Shown here piece after piece: positions 32,969 to 43,605 of a stretch of 64,000 nucleotides of DNA. The stretch lies in contig BLSF01000080.1 in NCBI GenBank assembly GCA_012862575.1, positions 101,192 to 165,191 on the forward strand, read 5' to 3'. The translations under genes were made by a program, and so were the position numbers. A model generated the notes under the pieces. It was not told where the DNA came from. It did not search any database and was given only the letters and a program-made list of their open reading frames with translations. Within the stretch, counting starts at the first letter, position 1; every line of letters starts with the position of its first letter. The DNA is from Parietichytrium sp. I65-24A (Eukaryota; Sar; Bigyra; Thraustochytrida; Thraustochytriidae).

Positions 32969-34030
32969 ATGGAGGCAGAGCAGCAGGGCGGCAGTGCGAG
33001 TTGCGAATCGGAGCTCCGTGTGGAAGTGTTTGGAAAATGGGAAACTTTGGACGGAGAGAGCGCTCGGAAATTGTACGACGGGAATGCCATGCTTGATGCG
33101 CTGCGCGCGTGGGCCGCGAACGAGGGTGAAGCGTGCTTGGATTTGAGAGAGCAGGAACAGTTTGAGGAACGCAGGCTGAAGAATAGCAGATGCTTGCCGT
33201 TTCATACGTGCAAAGTGAGGCTCATGGAGCTCCCCCCGCGCTACGAGCCGATCTTCATGTTGGCAGGAACTAAGGAGGACTGGGTGCTGGCGCAAGCGTT
33301 CTTTGCAAGTAGGAATTTCGTCAATGCCACGGTGGTGAGCTGTGCCGCCGAAGGGTTTTGGGAACTGGCTGAAGAGCTCGGTGTTTGCTTGCGTGGAGCA
33401 CCGTCTGCGGACGAACCGGTGCCAATGTTCTTCCGGCCATCCCCAACGCTTGTGAACTTTGCAGACGTGATCGAGGAGCACATCCGCAAAGCCAGGGGCG
33501 AAAATTTGTCGCCATTGAAGGCGGTAGATATAGGTTGTGGTTCGGGCCGCGACGTCGTCTTCCTCGCACGAAGAGGCTGGACCGTGGCTGGTGCAGATGA
33601 ATTTGACAAGGCTTTGGGCCGTGTCCTAAAGCTTGCGGATGAGCACAAAGTACCCGATAGAGTGAGCGTATACCAGTGCCACATTCGCTCAGATGGCACA
33701 GCGGAGGGCCAGACAGAATTTTTGGAGGACAAGTACGATCTGGTGGTTGTGGTTCGTTTTCTTCAGAGGCAGTTCCTGCCCACCATTGCCTCGCTTGTTG
33801 CGCCTGGAGGCTTCATCATGTATGAAACGTTTGCAGAAGAAGGAGCGGAGTCAGAGCCCACCGGCCCAAAGAAAATGCCAAAAGCTGGTCGTTTGTTGGG
33901 AACTGAAGACCTCTTTGCCCACTTTCCGGAAAAAGATTTTGAAATATTTAGCTGCAAGCTCCGGACCCTCGAAGATGCTAGAAGGTTGCGCTGTTTTGTC
34001 GCACAACGAAGGCCTGTTCCTAAGGATTAG
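32969..34030 (+). CDS. Rhodanese-like domain fused to SAM-dependent methyltransferase
   Basis: 353 residues from ATG 32969; an upstream frame extension of 14 codons lacks support. Residues ~25-155 form a rhodanese-like domain (ACLDLREQEQFEERRLKNSR, LAQAFFASRNFVNATVV). Its active-site loop reads MLAGTKEDW where a catalytic Cys is expected, so sulfurtransfer is unlikely. Residues ~165-345 are a class I methyltransferase: motif I AVDIGCGSGRDVVFLARRGW, acidic end of beta-2 VAGADEF, YDLVVVVRFLQRQFLP and LVAPGGFIMYETF, similar to the TehB/SAM-methyltransferase group. Plants and bacteria have comparable rhodanese-methyltransferase proteins (general knowledge). The substrate is unknown. The gene converges on the USP5 gene with 176 bp between. 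Confidence 0.87.
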   Translation: MEAEQQGGSASCESELRVEVFGKWETLDGESARKLYDGNAMLDALRAWAANEGEACLDLREQEQFEERRLKNSRCLPFHTCKVRLMELPPRYEPIFMLAGTKEDWVLAQAFFASRNFVNATVVSCAAEGFWELAEELGVCLRGAPSADEPVPMFFRPSPTLVNFADVIEEHIRKARGENLSPLKAVDIGCGSGRDVVFLARRGWTVAGADEFDKALGRVLKLADEHKVPDRVSVYQCHIRSDGTAEGQTEFLEDKYDLVVVVRFLQRQFLPTIASLVAPGGFIMYETFAEEGAESEPTGPKKMPKAGRLLGTEDLFAHFPEKDFEIFSCKLRTLEDARRLRCFVAQRRPVPKD

Positions 34031-34206
34031 TGACTATAGTGTACACATCAAGGTGGATTCGTAATTGTGTTTTTTTCTTCTCTACTATACTAGTAGATAA
34101 AATAAAAATTCCTGTGAAAGCTAGCTTATTGGTTCCCAAAAAAGGAAAGGAATCCAGTCAATCTCACTCAAGCTTCAAACAGCACAGTATCTCAGTGAGT
34201 AGCAAT

Positions 34207-36741
34207 TCAGGTCAGGCGCTCGAAAAAATACATGAAACCGTACTCGAGAGGAGGCTTTTTCGACAAGGCAGCTTTGCGGTCGTTGAAAATGACCCACTCG
34301 TCCTTTGACTTGTCCGACAGATCATCGGACTTGTTGATATGGCAGAGGTAGTGCCCTCCGGTTGTCGTTTTGCCAATGTGCGAAATGAAACCACGGAGTG
34401 CGTACTTGCCTTTCTCGGCGTCATTCGAGTCGAAGATGGCAGATTCCTTCTTATCTGCGCCACCACTCTTAGAGCCACCAGCAGCCGCATTGGCGAGAAT
34501 GTCATCAATTTCAGACGCGTGGCTGAACAACCATTCGGCAGCTCGCTCCACATCGTTAGAGCACTCCTTCATTGCATGCTCCGCAGCTTGAGCGGAAAAG
34601 CCCATGGAGGATAAGAGCATCACCTGCTCTGGATCCACTCCGGAAGCATTGCCACTCTGCTGAACTGGCGGATCGTTAAAGTCTGGATCTTCCATGTGCT
34701 GGAATACCCACTGCATGGCCTCCTCGGCACCTGAGTTATTCACGGCAATCAGCGCACGCTTGCAGCCATTTTCGCTAAAACCCATGGCTGTCAACTGTGA
34801 TAGCATTTCTGTGTCTGGCTCGACAACATTCGAGGCCCCTGCAGCACCTTGGGTCTCACTTGCCTCGGGAAGCAAAGCTTCGCCTTCTTGTAGACCGTTC
34901 CCGCGAAACTCCGTCAAGTCGATTGTGGAAGGCACTGGAATCTGACAATCCAGCTTTTTGGGAACCCAGTTTTCTCCCAGCACGTACCTTTTCAGTTGGA
35001 TCGCGAGATACCTCGGAAATGTGGCAAAGAGACTAGACTTTTCAGCCTTCCCTCTCTTGGCGGTGGCAGGCGAGAGGTAGTCGTCGACCTCCTCGACGGC
35101 CTCTGCGCCTATACTAGACCGTAAGCACTCCTCGAAGTCGATGACCGGGGGCTCGGGAAGACTTTCAGGGTTTGCATTCTTCTTTGCTTCTTCGAATCGA
35201 TCTTGCGCGGATTGCGAGAACGGAACATTAAGCAAAAGGACGTTGTTGATCGTGTTTTTGTAGTTGACCATTTCAGTCTGCTTGCAAAGCAGACGCTCCT
35301 CGATGAGAAAGGAAAAATACTGCCCTGGATCTGCGTTTTTGTCTGTGTTCTTGAAGTCCGCCCTGGACAGTCTGTCCAGCACGTGCTGAAAATACTCGCG
35401 CGCGTCTTGCTGTTCCCGGCCAGCGTAATCCGGGTGCCCTTTGCCAAGGCAGTCCTTCAGCATCTTTGGAGGCACCGCTAAGACGCCTTCATCCTCCGTG
35501 CGCTTCACACCATAGTGGAAAGGATCGGAGTGCGCGGCACAAAGCTTTATGAACTGTGTGGCGAGATCGGACTGGGGCTCCTCCGGCGCTAAAGTGAACG
35601 CCTGCGTGCGCTTGTCTCTGAGCAAAGTACTCTCGCCGTACAGAAATCGATCCTGGAAAGCTTCGTTTGCCATGAGCATTTGGTACACGCTGTTTGCATA
35701 GCACGAGTTTCCAAGGTTGTAGAGTCCCACATTGCCCGGGCCATGGCAGTCAACCAATTCTTCGCCGTTCTCCATCGCCGCAGAGAAACTCAGACTCATA
35801 TTCATCTCAATATCCATCTCGAGCAAAGTCTTCTCTGTCTTCTTCATTTTCATAATGTCGATGCCCCAATGCTCCAAGTGTTTGTCCAACAGCGGGTCGA
35901 CGACCATGCAGTCCTCCGAAGGATCGTACGAGTACACCTCCGCGGTGCCGTCCGCCGTTATCGTGCCAAGCTTGACGCACAGAGGGTACTTTCGGCCAGT
36001 CTGCTCGAAGTGCTTCAAAGCCGCGCCTGTTCCTCCGGTGCCATCCCAGTTGCGGCGGCCCGAACCAATGTATCCAGTGGACAAATTGAGCCAGAGGTTC
36101 TCCGTCATGCCGCTCTCTTCGCACTTCCATGTCTTGGGGTCTGGCGATATTTTTTTCCCGTTGTCCACCTGCTCCAAACCTTCGGCGAATTGGCTCACAG
36201 GGCGCGGCTCTTCTGCGGCTTCCCATGCTTTGACCTCCGTCTGCTCCGAAGCGTCTTCCATCGCAATGAGCTCATCCGCCGCCTTGATGAGTCCAGCAGG
36301 CAACTTGACATCGGGGCATGGGTACGGCAGTACGGATTCTATGTTGGGGTACAAGGCGAATCCATACTCTTTGACGAGTTTGCCCTTCCCGCCGATAGCA
36401 TCGGGAGGGCTGAACCCGCCTTCCACGCCGATTGCCAACTTGGTGACCTGGCTGTCTTCAGCTTCTTCCACGGGCTTGTCCTGCTCTGCGCTGGCATCTC
36501 TGTACCACTTGATCACAAGGTACAGCTCGTTCCCGGAGCGAGCGTTGTCCAATCCCACCCAGTCCTCCGCGAAGGCCTGAAAAGACTCCAGGTTGACAAA
36601 GAGACCGCTCTCCGCGGACTCGGCAGTGGCGAACGAGAAAGCACATTCATTCTTCCACGCCTTCCTGCCATGCGCCGCCCCGCCGCCACGCTTTTCGGCC
36701 GCCGCCCAGCTCTCTCCCAGTCTACTTTCCCAGTCGCTCAT
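34207..36741 (-). CDS. Ubiquitin carboxyl-terminal hydrolase, USP5 / isopeptidase T type
   Basis: 844 residues from ATG 36741 (MSDWESRLGESW). The frame is open for 118 more codons, but that part is low-complexity, and human USP5 also starts shortly before the NECAFSF motif. Order: variant N-terminal UBP (KNECAFSFATAESAESGLFV), ZnF-UBP-like domain (~195-290), USP catalytic domain with Cys box NLGNSCYANSVYQ (C347), two UBA domains (LTAMGFSENGCKRALIAVNN; LLSSMGFSAQAAEHAMKE) inserted in it, and His box TGGHYLCHI (H797). This is the exact USP5/13 layout. The enzyme disassembles free polyubiquitin chains. Oddity: of the four zinc ligands in the ZnF-UBP only C207 remains, the others being S210, S227 and A240, while the GRR and GTGG ubiquitin-tail-binding segments are kept. 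A start at Met84 of the long frame (36846) is possible. Confidence 0.94.
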   Translation of the reverse strand: MSDWESRLGESWAAAEKRGGGAAHGRKAWKNECAFSFATAESAESGLFVNLESFQAFAEDWVGLDNARSGNELYLVIKWYRDASAEQDKPVEEAEDSQVTKLAIGVEGGFSPPDAIGGKGKLVKEYGFALYPNIESVLPYPCPDVKLPAGLIKAADELIAMEDASEQTEVKAWEAAEEPRPVSQFAEGLEQVDNGKKISPDPKTWKCEESGMTENLWLNLSTGYIGSGRRNWDGTGGTGAALKHFEQTGRKYPLCVKLGTITADGTAEVYSYDPSEDCMVVDPLLDKHLEHWGIDIMKMKKTEKTLLEMDIEMNMSLSFSAAMENGEELVDCHGPGNVGLYNLGNSCYANSVYQMLMANEAFQDRFLYGESTLLRDKRTQAFTLAPEEPQSDLATQFIKLCAAHSDPFHYGVKRTEDEGVLAVPPKMLKDCLGKGHPDYAGREQQDAREYFQHVLDRLSRADFKNTDKNADPGQYFSFLIEERLLCKQTEMVNYKNTINNVLLLNVPFSQSAQDRFEEAKKNANPESLPEPPVIDFEECLRSSIGAEAVEEVDDYLSPATAKRGKAEKSSLFATFPRYLAIQLKRYVLGENWVPKKLDCQIPVPSTIDLTEFRGNGLQEGEALLPEASETQGAAGASNVVEPDTEMLSQLTAMGFSENGCKRALIAVNNSGAEEAMQWVFQHMEDPDFNDPPVQQSGNASGVDPEQVMLLSSMGFSAQAAEHAMKECSNDVERAAEWLFSHASEIDDILANAAAGGSKSGGADKKESAIFDSNDAEKGKYALRGFISHIGKTTTGGHYLCHINKSDDLSDKSKDEWVIFNDRKAALSKKPPLEYGFMYFFERLT

Positions 36742-38869
36742 GGCTTGCGGCGCTTCCAACCGTCTGCGCTTCTCCGCAATCTCCGCTCCGCACTCCTCTT
36801 TTTCACGCTCGCGACGCACTTGGCCACCGTTCCCCGGCGCTGGCATGTATCTATGTATGTGTGTATGTATATGTATGTTTGTATTAATGTGTCTCCTGAA
36901 CTTCCCCGGCCCCTTCGAACAAACAAACTTTCCCGACAACTTGTCGCAAAAGTGATATATAGATATAGAAGTCCCGCCACCGACCTCCTCTCTGTCCGTC
37001 CGTTGGTCCTCGCGGACTCTTCTGAACCTAACCGAATCTAACCCAACTTTTGCGCACCTCCGCGGCGCTCCAAGCGAAGACAAAGACAAAGACACAGAGA
37101 CAAAGGCAGACGAACTTGGACGAAAGATAGTCGCCGCTTACCGCAGGACGTACACGTTGCGGTAGCAAGGTGTCGGAGGAGTTGGAGGTGTTGGAGGAGT
37201 GGGTGATGTGGTGTCCAAGTTGTCCAAGTTAGTGATTGTTTCTTGAGATTGATTGAACTTACAGTTAATCGAAATGAATGAATGAAGACAAGTCGAATAC
37301 AGCTGGGGCACGTTTGCAGTCTCAAGGAGAGGACCGTGATCTGATGAGTGTTGGTGAAGCGCTTGAGGTCATAGACAGCTGTGAACACAAAACTGCGCTT
37401 TGGCGTGCCCAGTGTGTCCGCGCAGCTGGCTGCCGGTGTGAACATATTCTCACACAACCGACTGGTCAAGTGAGGATGGGCGAAGAAGTCCAAGCTTGAG
37501 GAGGTATTCGGCCCCCTCTGTACTGAGTATTCCCATCCAGGCGGAAATGTTCACCGAAGTTGCGGCTGGTATGCACCGCAAGCCACGGGCGGTGGAAACG
37601 TGCGTAGAATCAAAGGAATGACATCTGGCGCGAAGTGGCAACTGGGAACCGACTCGGATGGAACCAAATGCCAAAACAGGATTGCCGGACAAGGTGCTAC
37701 TCGCTCCAACCAATCACCAGAACTTTGAAGAGTGCATTGTGCATCACCCCAGCTCCAGTGCTTGCCTTAGCTCTCGAAAACGAGCAGCTCAATGTCTTTC
37801 TCAGTCCCTAGACGAAGAGAAGGAAAAAGATATGCACAAGAGGTTCAAGCAACGCGTTGAAAGTGCTCGCAAGACCAACACAAATCAATGCAACTGGCGA
37901 CCTGACCTGAGTGGCTGCCCGGGCAAGTGCCAGCTGTGACAACAACTTCCTTGAAATGGATACATAATGATACATAGTCACCAAGAGCCCGTGCCCGGAA
38001 GCAGTAGTGGATTCGTTGATTGTCTCCTGATCAATCAGTTGAGTAGTTTGCACAAACTTTTTGTCAACAAATACCCTCTTCAGGGGTGCCATCCTGGGCG
38101 CACGCTGAGTTGAAGAGCTCGCTGTCAAAACTTTCGACCTTCTCGCTCGTCACAAACTCACATTCAACAGAATCTTTTTTTTTTCCAGTTTTTCTTAGCT
38201 AAGAAATTATGTACTAGCTAGTAGTACCACATTGCACTCTCCCTACCGTTGTGGGATCGTCTGTCGAGACGAGATTGAGTGTCATGTCAATCCATTTTCG
38301 GATTCGTCGGCCGCGAAAGAATGAGCTCACTCATCCGAGCTCAGCTCGTGAAAGGCTAAATTCATTTTTGGCAACTTGAGTTTAGCCGCGCAACTCCTCA
38401 CTCCGCAACTCGGCATACTTCGCACTCGGGGTCAACAATTAGCTGTGCTGTGTGCGCGATGCATTCACTGTCAATGTCATCATCATGTGATCACTGATTG
38501 ACAGTGAGTGAGTGTATTGTTAGCTGTTGCTTGTGGGCGCTATGGTGCTCTCTATCTCGCGAATAAGTTTAGTGTACTCGCAGTCAACCAACCCAGCTCC
38601 AAACTCTCCAAACCCGCAATTGACTGTGCGTTGACTACAGCAGGTGCCACAGTGCCAGTGGTCTACGTCGGGGCAGACCCAGACAGTTCCCGCACAACGG
38701 ACGCGTTTTCGCTGCTCTCCGCGAGGATACGCAGATAGCTCGGGCTGAGCTGCGGATTGGCTCGGAGCGGGACTTGGCAGCAAGAGAGGGCCTGGGTGTT
38801 TGGGGTTCGTGTCTGTTCGAGCGCGAGGGTGCAGAGGGTGCAGAGGGGAATAGTTGGCGTGATTTGATC
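36742..38869. other. Intergenic region between divergent USP5 and transsulfuration-fusion genes
   Basis: 2.1 kb. A TATG/TGTATG-rich stretch (36846-36892) directly precedes the USP5 start. Short overlapping ORFs at 37278-37939 (up to 93 codons, fairly Cys-rich) show no recognisable domain and are not called. A poly-T run lies at 38177-38184. Confidence 0.5.
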
Positions 38870-41787
38870 ATGGCAACTCCCAGACTCCGCGCCCGGGTGG
38901 CGCAGCGTGTGTGGACGAGAGCGCTTTCAACGAAAGGGCCGAAGAGGATCAAGCTGGAGACTCTGGTCACCATGGGCGGGCTAGACAGCGATCCGCATAA
39001 GGCGAGCAATGTGCCCATCTATCAGACTGCAACCTTCGATTTCAGGCATCAGAAAGAATTTGACTATACGCGGTCGGGCAACCCAACGAGGATGGCGCTG
39101 GAGAACCAGGTGGCTGCTTTAGAAGGCGGGAATCGTGCGTTTGCGTTCACTTCTGGTATGGCTGCCCTGAATGCCGCGCTGCGGATTCTCAAGCCTGGAG
39201 ATACTGTCCTCGCTTGCAAGGATATCTATGGTGGCATGCATCGTAAGTGCTGAGTATTCTTTGGCTTGCAGTCTTGCTCTTTCGCTAATGTGGAACTCAT
39301 GTCTTGTTAGGTTTGCTCATGTACAACGCCATTCACTCTGGGCTCAAGGTCAAATTTGTAGAGACCTGGGATCTGGAGACCGTGGAAAAGGAGCTCACCA
39401 ATAGCAAGGTGGCAATGATATGTCTGGAGAGTCCAACGAACCCGCAGCTTCGTGTATCTGACATTCGCGCAATTTCTCGAATCGCTCGAGCAAACGCGAC
39501 GTACGTGCTTGTGGACAACTCGATTCTCTCCCCAATGCTGATGAGCCCTCTTGAGCTTGGCGCTGACATTGTGATGCACTCCGCAACAAAGTTCCTTAGC
39601 GGACACTCTGATGTAATGGCTGGAGTGTTGGCGTGCAACAATGAGGAGATCGCAAACCGCATAGCCTTCATTCAGAACGCGGAGGGCTCCGCTCTGAGCC
39701 CGTTTGACTCTTGGCTTGTACTCAGAGGGATGAAGACCATGGCCATTCGGTTGAAAGCTGCCCAAAAGAACGCACTTCAAGTTTACGAGTATTTATGCAA
39801 TCATCCTAATGTTGTTGGCATCAACTACCTTAAACCCCTCGATGAGCAATACATTCAGGTGGACCCGTCCATGGAAGCCGAGAAGAGGTCGCTTCGCAAC
39901 CCTCTTTGGGAACAGGAGGCGAAGCTTCATTTTGCCCAAGCGAGAGGTGGGGGTTCCATTCTGAGCTTCGAGATGGCCTCACCCGAGATCAGCCAGAGAG
40001 TGGTGGATTTCACAAAAATCTTCAAGAACACTGTGTCTTTCGGAAGCACCAGCTCTCTGATCGAGATACCTGCAGCCATGAGCCACGCGTCCATACCAAA
40101 GGATCAACAAACCATGAGCCCCGCTCTTCTGCGCCTCTCTCTCGGTGTGGAGGACGCTGCAGACCTTATTCACGATCTTGGCCAGGCGATCTCCAATGCT
40201 GCTTTGAGCAGCACCGTGTTAAAACGAACAGTGAGCCAGAGCTTCCCACTTGGAGAGTCCCTTCCTCCCCGCGACGCACACGCCGTTGGTGTCTCGATGC
40301 CAACTTGGGAAGACGTCATCGCGTATGAAGAGGGTAACGTTGAGGTTCACTCGAAGCTGTCCAGCGGTTACCCTCGATTTATTTTCCTACATGCTGTCAA
40401 GCAACTATTCGCCAAAGCAGAGGAGCTTTTTGCGAATCCAGGTGAAACAGCTATGGTGTTTGCGTCTGCGCGCGTAGCGCTCCGCTTCCAGCAGTACCTG
40501 AATGTCCCAAGCACTAGGTGTCATGACCTCGCAGCTCATGGGGCTTTCGCGGTGACATTTCCGAAGGAAATCTTCCCTCAAGCAAAGCTATTTTGGCAAC
40601 ACACTGGAGAGATTCCTTCAAGCCGGCTGGCAGCAGCCATTCTGGATGTGCTCAATAGGACCTGCTACGAAAACGCTCAGCGGCACTCAGTCCAAGTCTC
40701 AGAAGAAGACCAAAAAGAAAAGTATTCTCATCGCTCGTATTCTCCGAGGGAAGGACTGAAGAAGCGAATCAGTTCCCTCGTGCAGCACGAGCCACACGAC
40801 ATCTACCTTTACCCGACAGGTATGGCTGCGCTGACTGCGACACAGCGCCTGCTCAAACTGATCTCGCAATGGGACGAGAAGCCTCTGCGAACCGTAATCT
40901 TTGGATTTCCATACTTGGACACACTCAAGCTCGCCCAGTTGTCGCCAATCGGCACCGGAGGTCACTTTTTTGGTCACGGGCACGAGGAAGACTTTGTAAA
41001 TTTGGAGAAGCTCCTGGAAGTGGAAACTATTTCAGGGCTTTTTGTCGAGTTCCCGTCGAATCCATTGTTGAAGGCACCAGACTTGGCAAGACTTCGCAGA
41101 CTTGCCGACAAGTACGAATTTCCTCTGATTGTAGATGATAGTTGTGTCGGATTCTGCAACGTAGACCTAGCTGTGAAAGGCGGTGCCGACATTGTGGTGA
41201 CTTCACTCACAAAGCAATTCTCCGGAGGCGGCAACGTCATGGGCGGTTCGTTGATTTTAAACTCACAAAGCTCATTCTACGAGCGTCTGAAAAGCCGTTT
41301 GCAGCGCGATCACGAAGAGCTCCTCTACTCAGAGGACGCCCAAGTTCTTTTAAAAAGTAGTTCCGATGTCGAGCTCCGCGTTGCCAAGACAAATCAGAAC
41401 GCACTGGAGGTCGTCGAGCAACTTGAGAGCCACCCTCTTGTAGACAAGGTGTTCCACCCGAGCGTAGTAACTCAACATCTCTACGATGAGTTCAAGCGTG
41501 ACGTGAGTTACGCAGGATATGGCGGACTCTTATCCGTCCAATTCAAGGACACCTCCAACTCTCAGGTATTCTTCAACCAGCTCGACCTCGCCAAAGGCCC
41601 TGGTTTCGGAACAAACTTCTCGTTGGTTTGCCCATACACAGTCATTGCCCACTACCACGAGTTGGAATGGGCAAAGAACTATGGAGTTGACTCATCCCTA
41701 GTGCGCATGTGGATTGGGCAGGAAGACGGCCGCGAACTGCTTGCCAAGGTAGACATGGCGCTCGCAGCTTGCAATGCCGCCAAATAA
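38870..41787 (+). CDS. Cystathionine beta-lyase / cystathionine gamma-synthase fusion, two exons
   Basis: Exons 38870-39242 and 39311-41787; 949 residues. The N terminus MATPRLRARVAQRVWTRAL lacks acidic residues and is Arg-rich, so a mitochondrial presequence is likely; an ATG at 38774 would add acidic residues ahead of it. Domain 1 (~25-415) is a Cys/Met-metabolism PLP enzyme: YTRSGNPTRMALENQVAALE, FAFTSGMAALNAAL, DNSILSPMLMSPLELGADIV, PLP Lys218 in HSATKFLSGHSD, and NAEGSALSPFDSWLVLRGMK. It closely matches plant-type cystathionine beta-lyase. Domain 2 (~465-945) has YLYPTGMAALTATQRLLK, VEFPSNPLLKAPDLARLR, PLP Lys759 in TSLTKQFSGGGNVMGG and GYGGLLSVQF, like fungal-type cystathionine gamma-synthase. 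Together they would convert cysteine plus an activated homoserine to cystathionine and then homocysteine. The fusion is continuous across one open frame; only the intron interrupts it. Confidence 0.92.
39243..39310 (+). other. 68-bp spliceosomal intron
   Basis: GTAAGT donor at 39243 and TTAG acceptor ending at 39310, with a branch-point-like GCTAATG near 39284-39290. Removal joins MetHis-C to GT so that the codon CGT (Arg) and the conserved phrase DIYGGMHRLLMYNAIHSG are restored. Without removal the frame stops at TGA 39251-39253. Confidence 0.92.
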
Positions 41788-42463
41788 TTAATCTTGAGCT
41801 AATTCAAACTTTCTTCCGTCTCGAATCTCGCAATTACTGTTAGTAGAATCAGACTCGCTGGTCCTGGTATGGTTTTCAGGAACATTTCCACTTTACTGGC
41901 TTGTGTGACCCAGTCGATCTTTCACGCTCTGTCTCAATCTACCAGCTCGTCTCACCTGATTGATTCCAAAAAGGTGAAAGAGCTTTCTGGGAGACGAGCT
42001 CCAAAATGGCAAATAAACGGGCCAGTCGCCATCTGAACTACATTCAAGGATACTCGGCAAGGGAAGGTCGTGGTGAAAAGGCTAGAGATCGTGACAGCGA
42101 AAGCACAGAACGTGCAGGAGCCATCTTGAAATTTTTCTTGCACCCAACTGAAACGCAACGAACGAACGTCTCTTGCGACTCTCGCATTCGCTACTCAACA
42201 ACTCGTGGACTGTGAGCACGACGCTCACAACAAACAAACAGTGCATCAAACTAGTAGTTAATTGTTTCAATTAGGAGTAACTGTGACCACATTATTTATT
42301 GTGTGCACACATCTGCCTAGCATCAAATAGAATTTGCTTATAAGCCTTCAACTGAAAGAAAGAGTGCGCGAAGATGAGAAGAAAAAACTGCAACTGCAAT
42401 TGCAATTGTAATTGTAATTGTAACTGACAGAGACTTTTCTCCTGATCAATGCAATAATATACA

Positions 42464-42500
42464 GTCAGTGCCCAGTACCCAGTACCCAGTACCCAGTACC
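42464..42500. repeat. CCAGTAC tandem repeat
   Basis: About five consecutive CCCAGTA units followed by CCGGTACAG. Simple repeat in the gene-poor region. Confidence 0.8.
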
Positions 42501-43577
42501 GGTACAGTATCAGCTCAATTGGCAAGCTGCACACCTTCGCTCGTTCAGAATTTTCAGATTTCAGAATTCAGAAACGCACGAGCCCAAATTACTACAGCTT
42601 TCAGACAAGCCAAGGGTTGATTCGTTTCCGAGATTGTTCCGTTTTGCTCTGCTCAAAATGTGAGCTGTGAGCTCTGTGAGCTGTCACGGTGAGCTGTGAG
42701 CTTTGAGCTGAGAAAACAATTGACGAAGGAATCTATGCTGTTCAAGTTGATAAGGGGTGCCAGCGCATATTTTGGTACTCCGTACATGAGACTGTGTGGA
42801 CTCGTGATGCGCCAAGCGTCGCGAACGCCCGAGATTGAGCAGGTTACAGGAGCACACAAAATTTTTAGCAGTGAGAGCGGGTCAGTGTCGTGCACAAGAA
42901 GGAGATGATTCATCTTCATACAGTTATTTCGTTTGTGGAAGGAAGACTGCGGTGTGCTCTGAAGCAGTATCGGTCCTACCCGAGCTGAATCGACATAGTT
43001 GGCCCAGCCTTGATGTTGGGCCAGTTTCCCTCGTGCGTGGACTCAGCGTTGGTTGAAACATTGGCAGTGCGCCATAACTGCGTGGTAACTCCAGGAGCGA
43101 TCCTTTCAAACAAGAGCCAACCCAACGCATTCAGATAGCTAGCTAACTGTGGTTCCCCTTCTTCTCCTGCTTTCAATCTTCTCTTGTTTGCCTGGCTTGT
43201 TTACATCCTTCCGCTCTCCACTAATCCTGTCTCCTCTCTCTCGCGGCACTGCGGATGTGAGTCGTTTCCAGTGCAGAGGAGCTCGCACGTTGTACAAGCA
43301 CGGCGCCTTCAGAGTAACTTGCTTGCCATACCTATCCCCCGCGTTTGTTATCTCACGCCACCACTCCTACACCATGTCGAGTTTGAGCCAAACAGCTTCG
43401 AACCACATCAGTGGTACTGAGTACCTTGGCACTTGTGGCACTACACTGCATGGGACGAGTGTAACAGCTATATCAGTACCAACCAACGGGCTTATCGTTC
43501 ATCCCGAAAGCTTCTCGTTCGAGGGAGCATTGGGAAGCGGGGAATAGACAAGGCGAGTCCTAGAGCCTGGGATGCGG

Positions 43578-43605
43578 GATCGATATGGATCGATATGGAT
43601 CGATG
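43578..43605. repeat. GGATCGATAT tandem repeat
   Basis: About two and a half copies of GGATCGATAT in a row; each unit contains the palindrome ATCGAT. Confidence 0.75.

Noticed and set aside
35680-37041. 453-codon plus-strand ORF opposite the USP5 gene
   Set aside because: It is the antisense shadow of a strongly conserved USP5 coding region; its translation matches no family.
37278-37939. Three overlapping short ORFs, Cys-rich
   Set aside because: Considered as exons of one gene, but no consistent splice sites or family resemblance were seen.
42464-42500. Repeat array as a CRISPR
   Set aside because: Units are 7 bp and contiguous without spacers, and the genome is eukaryotic.
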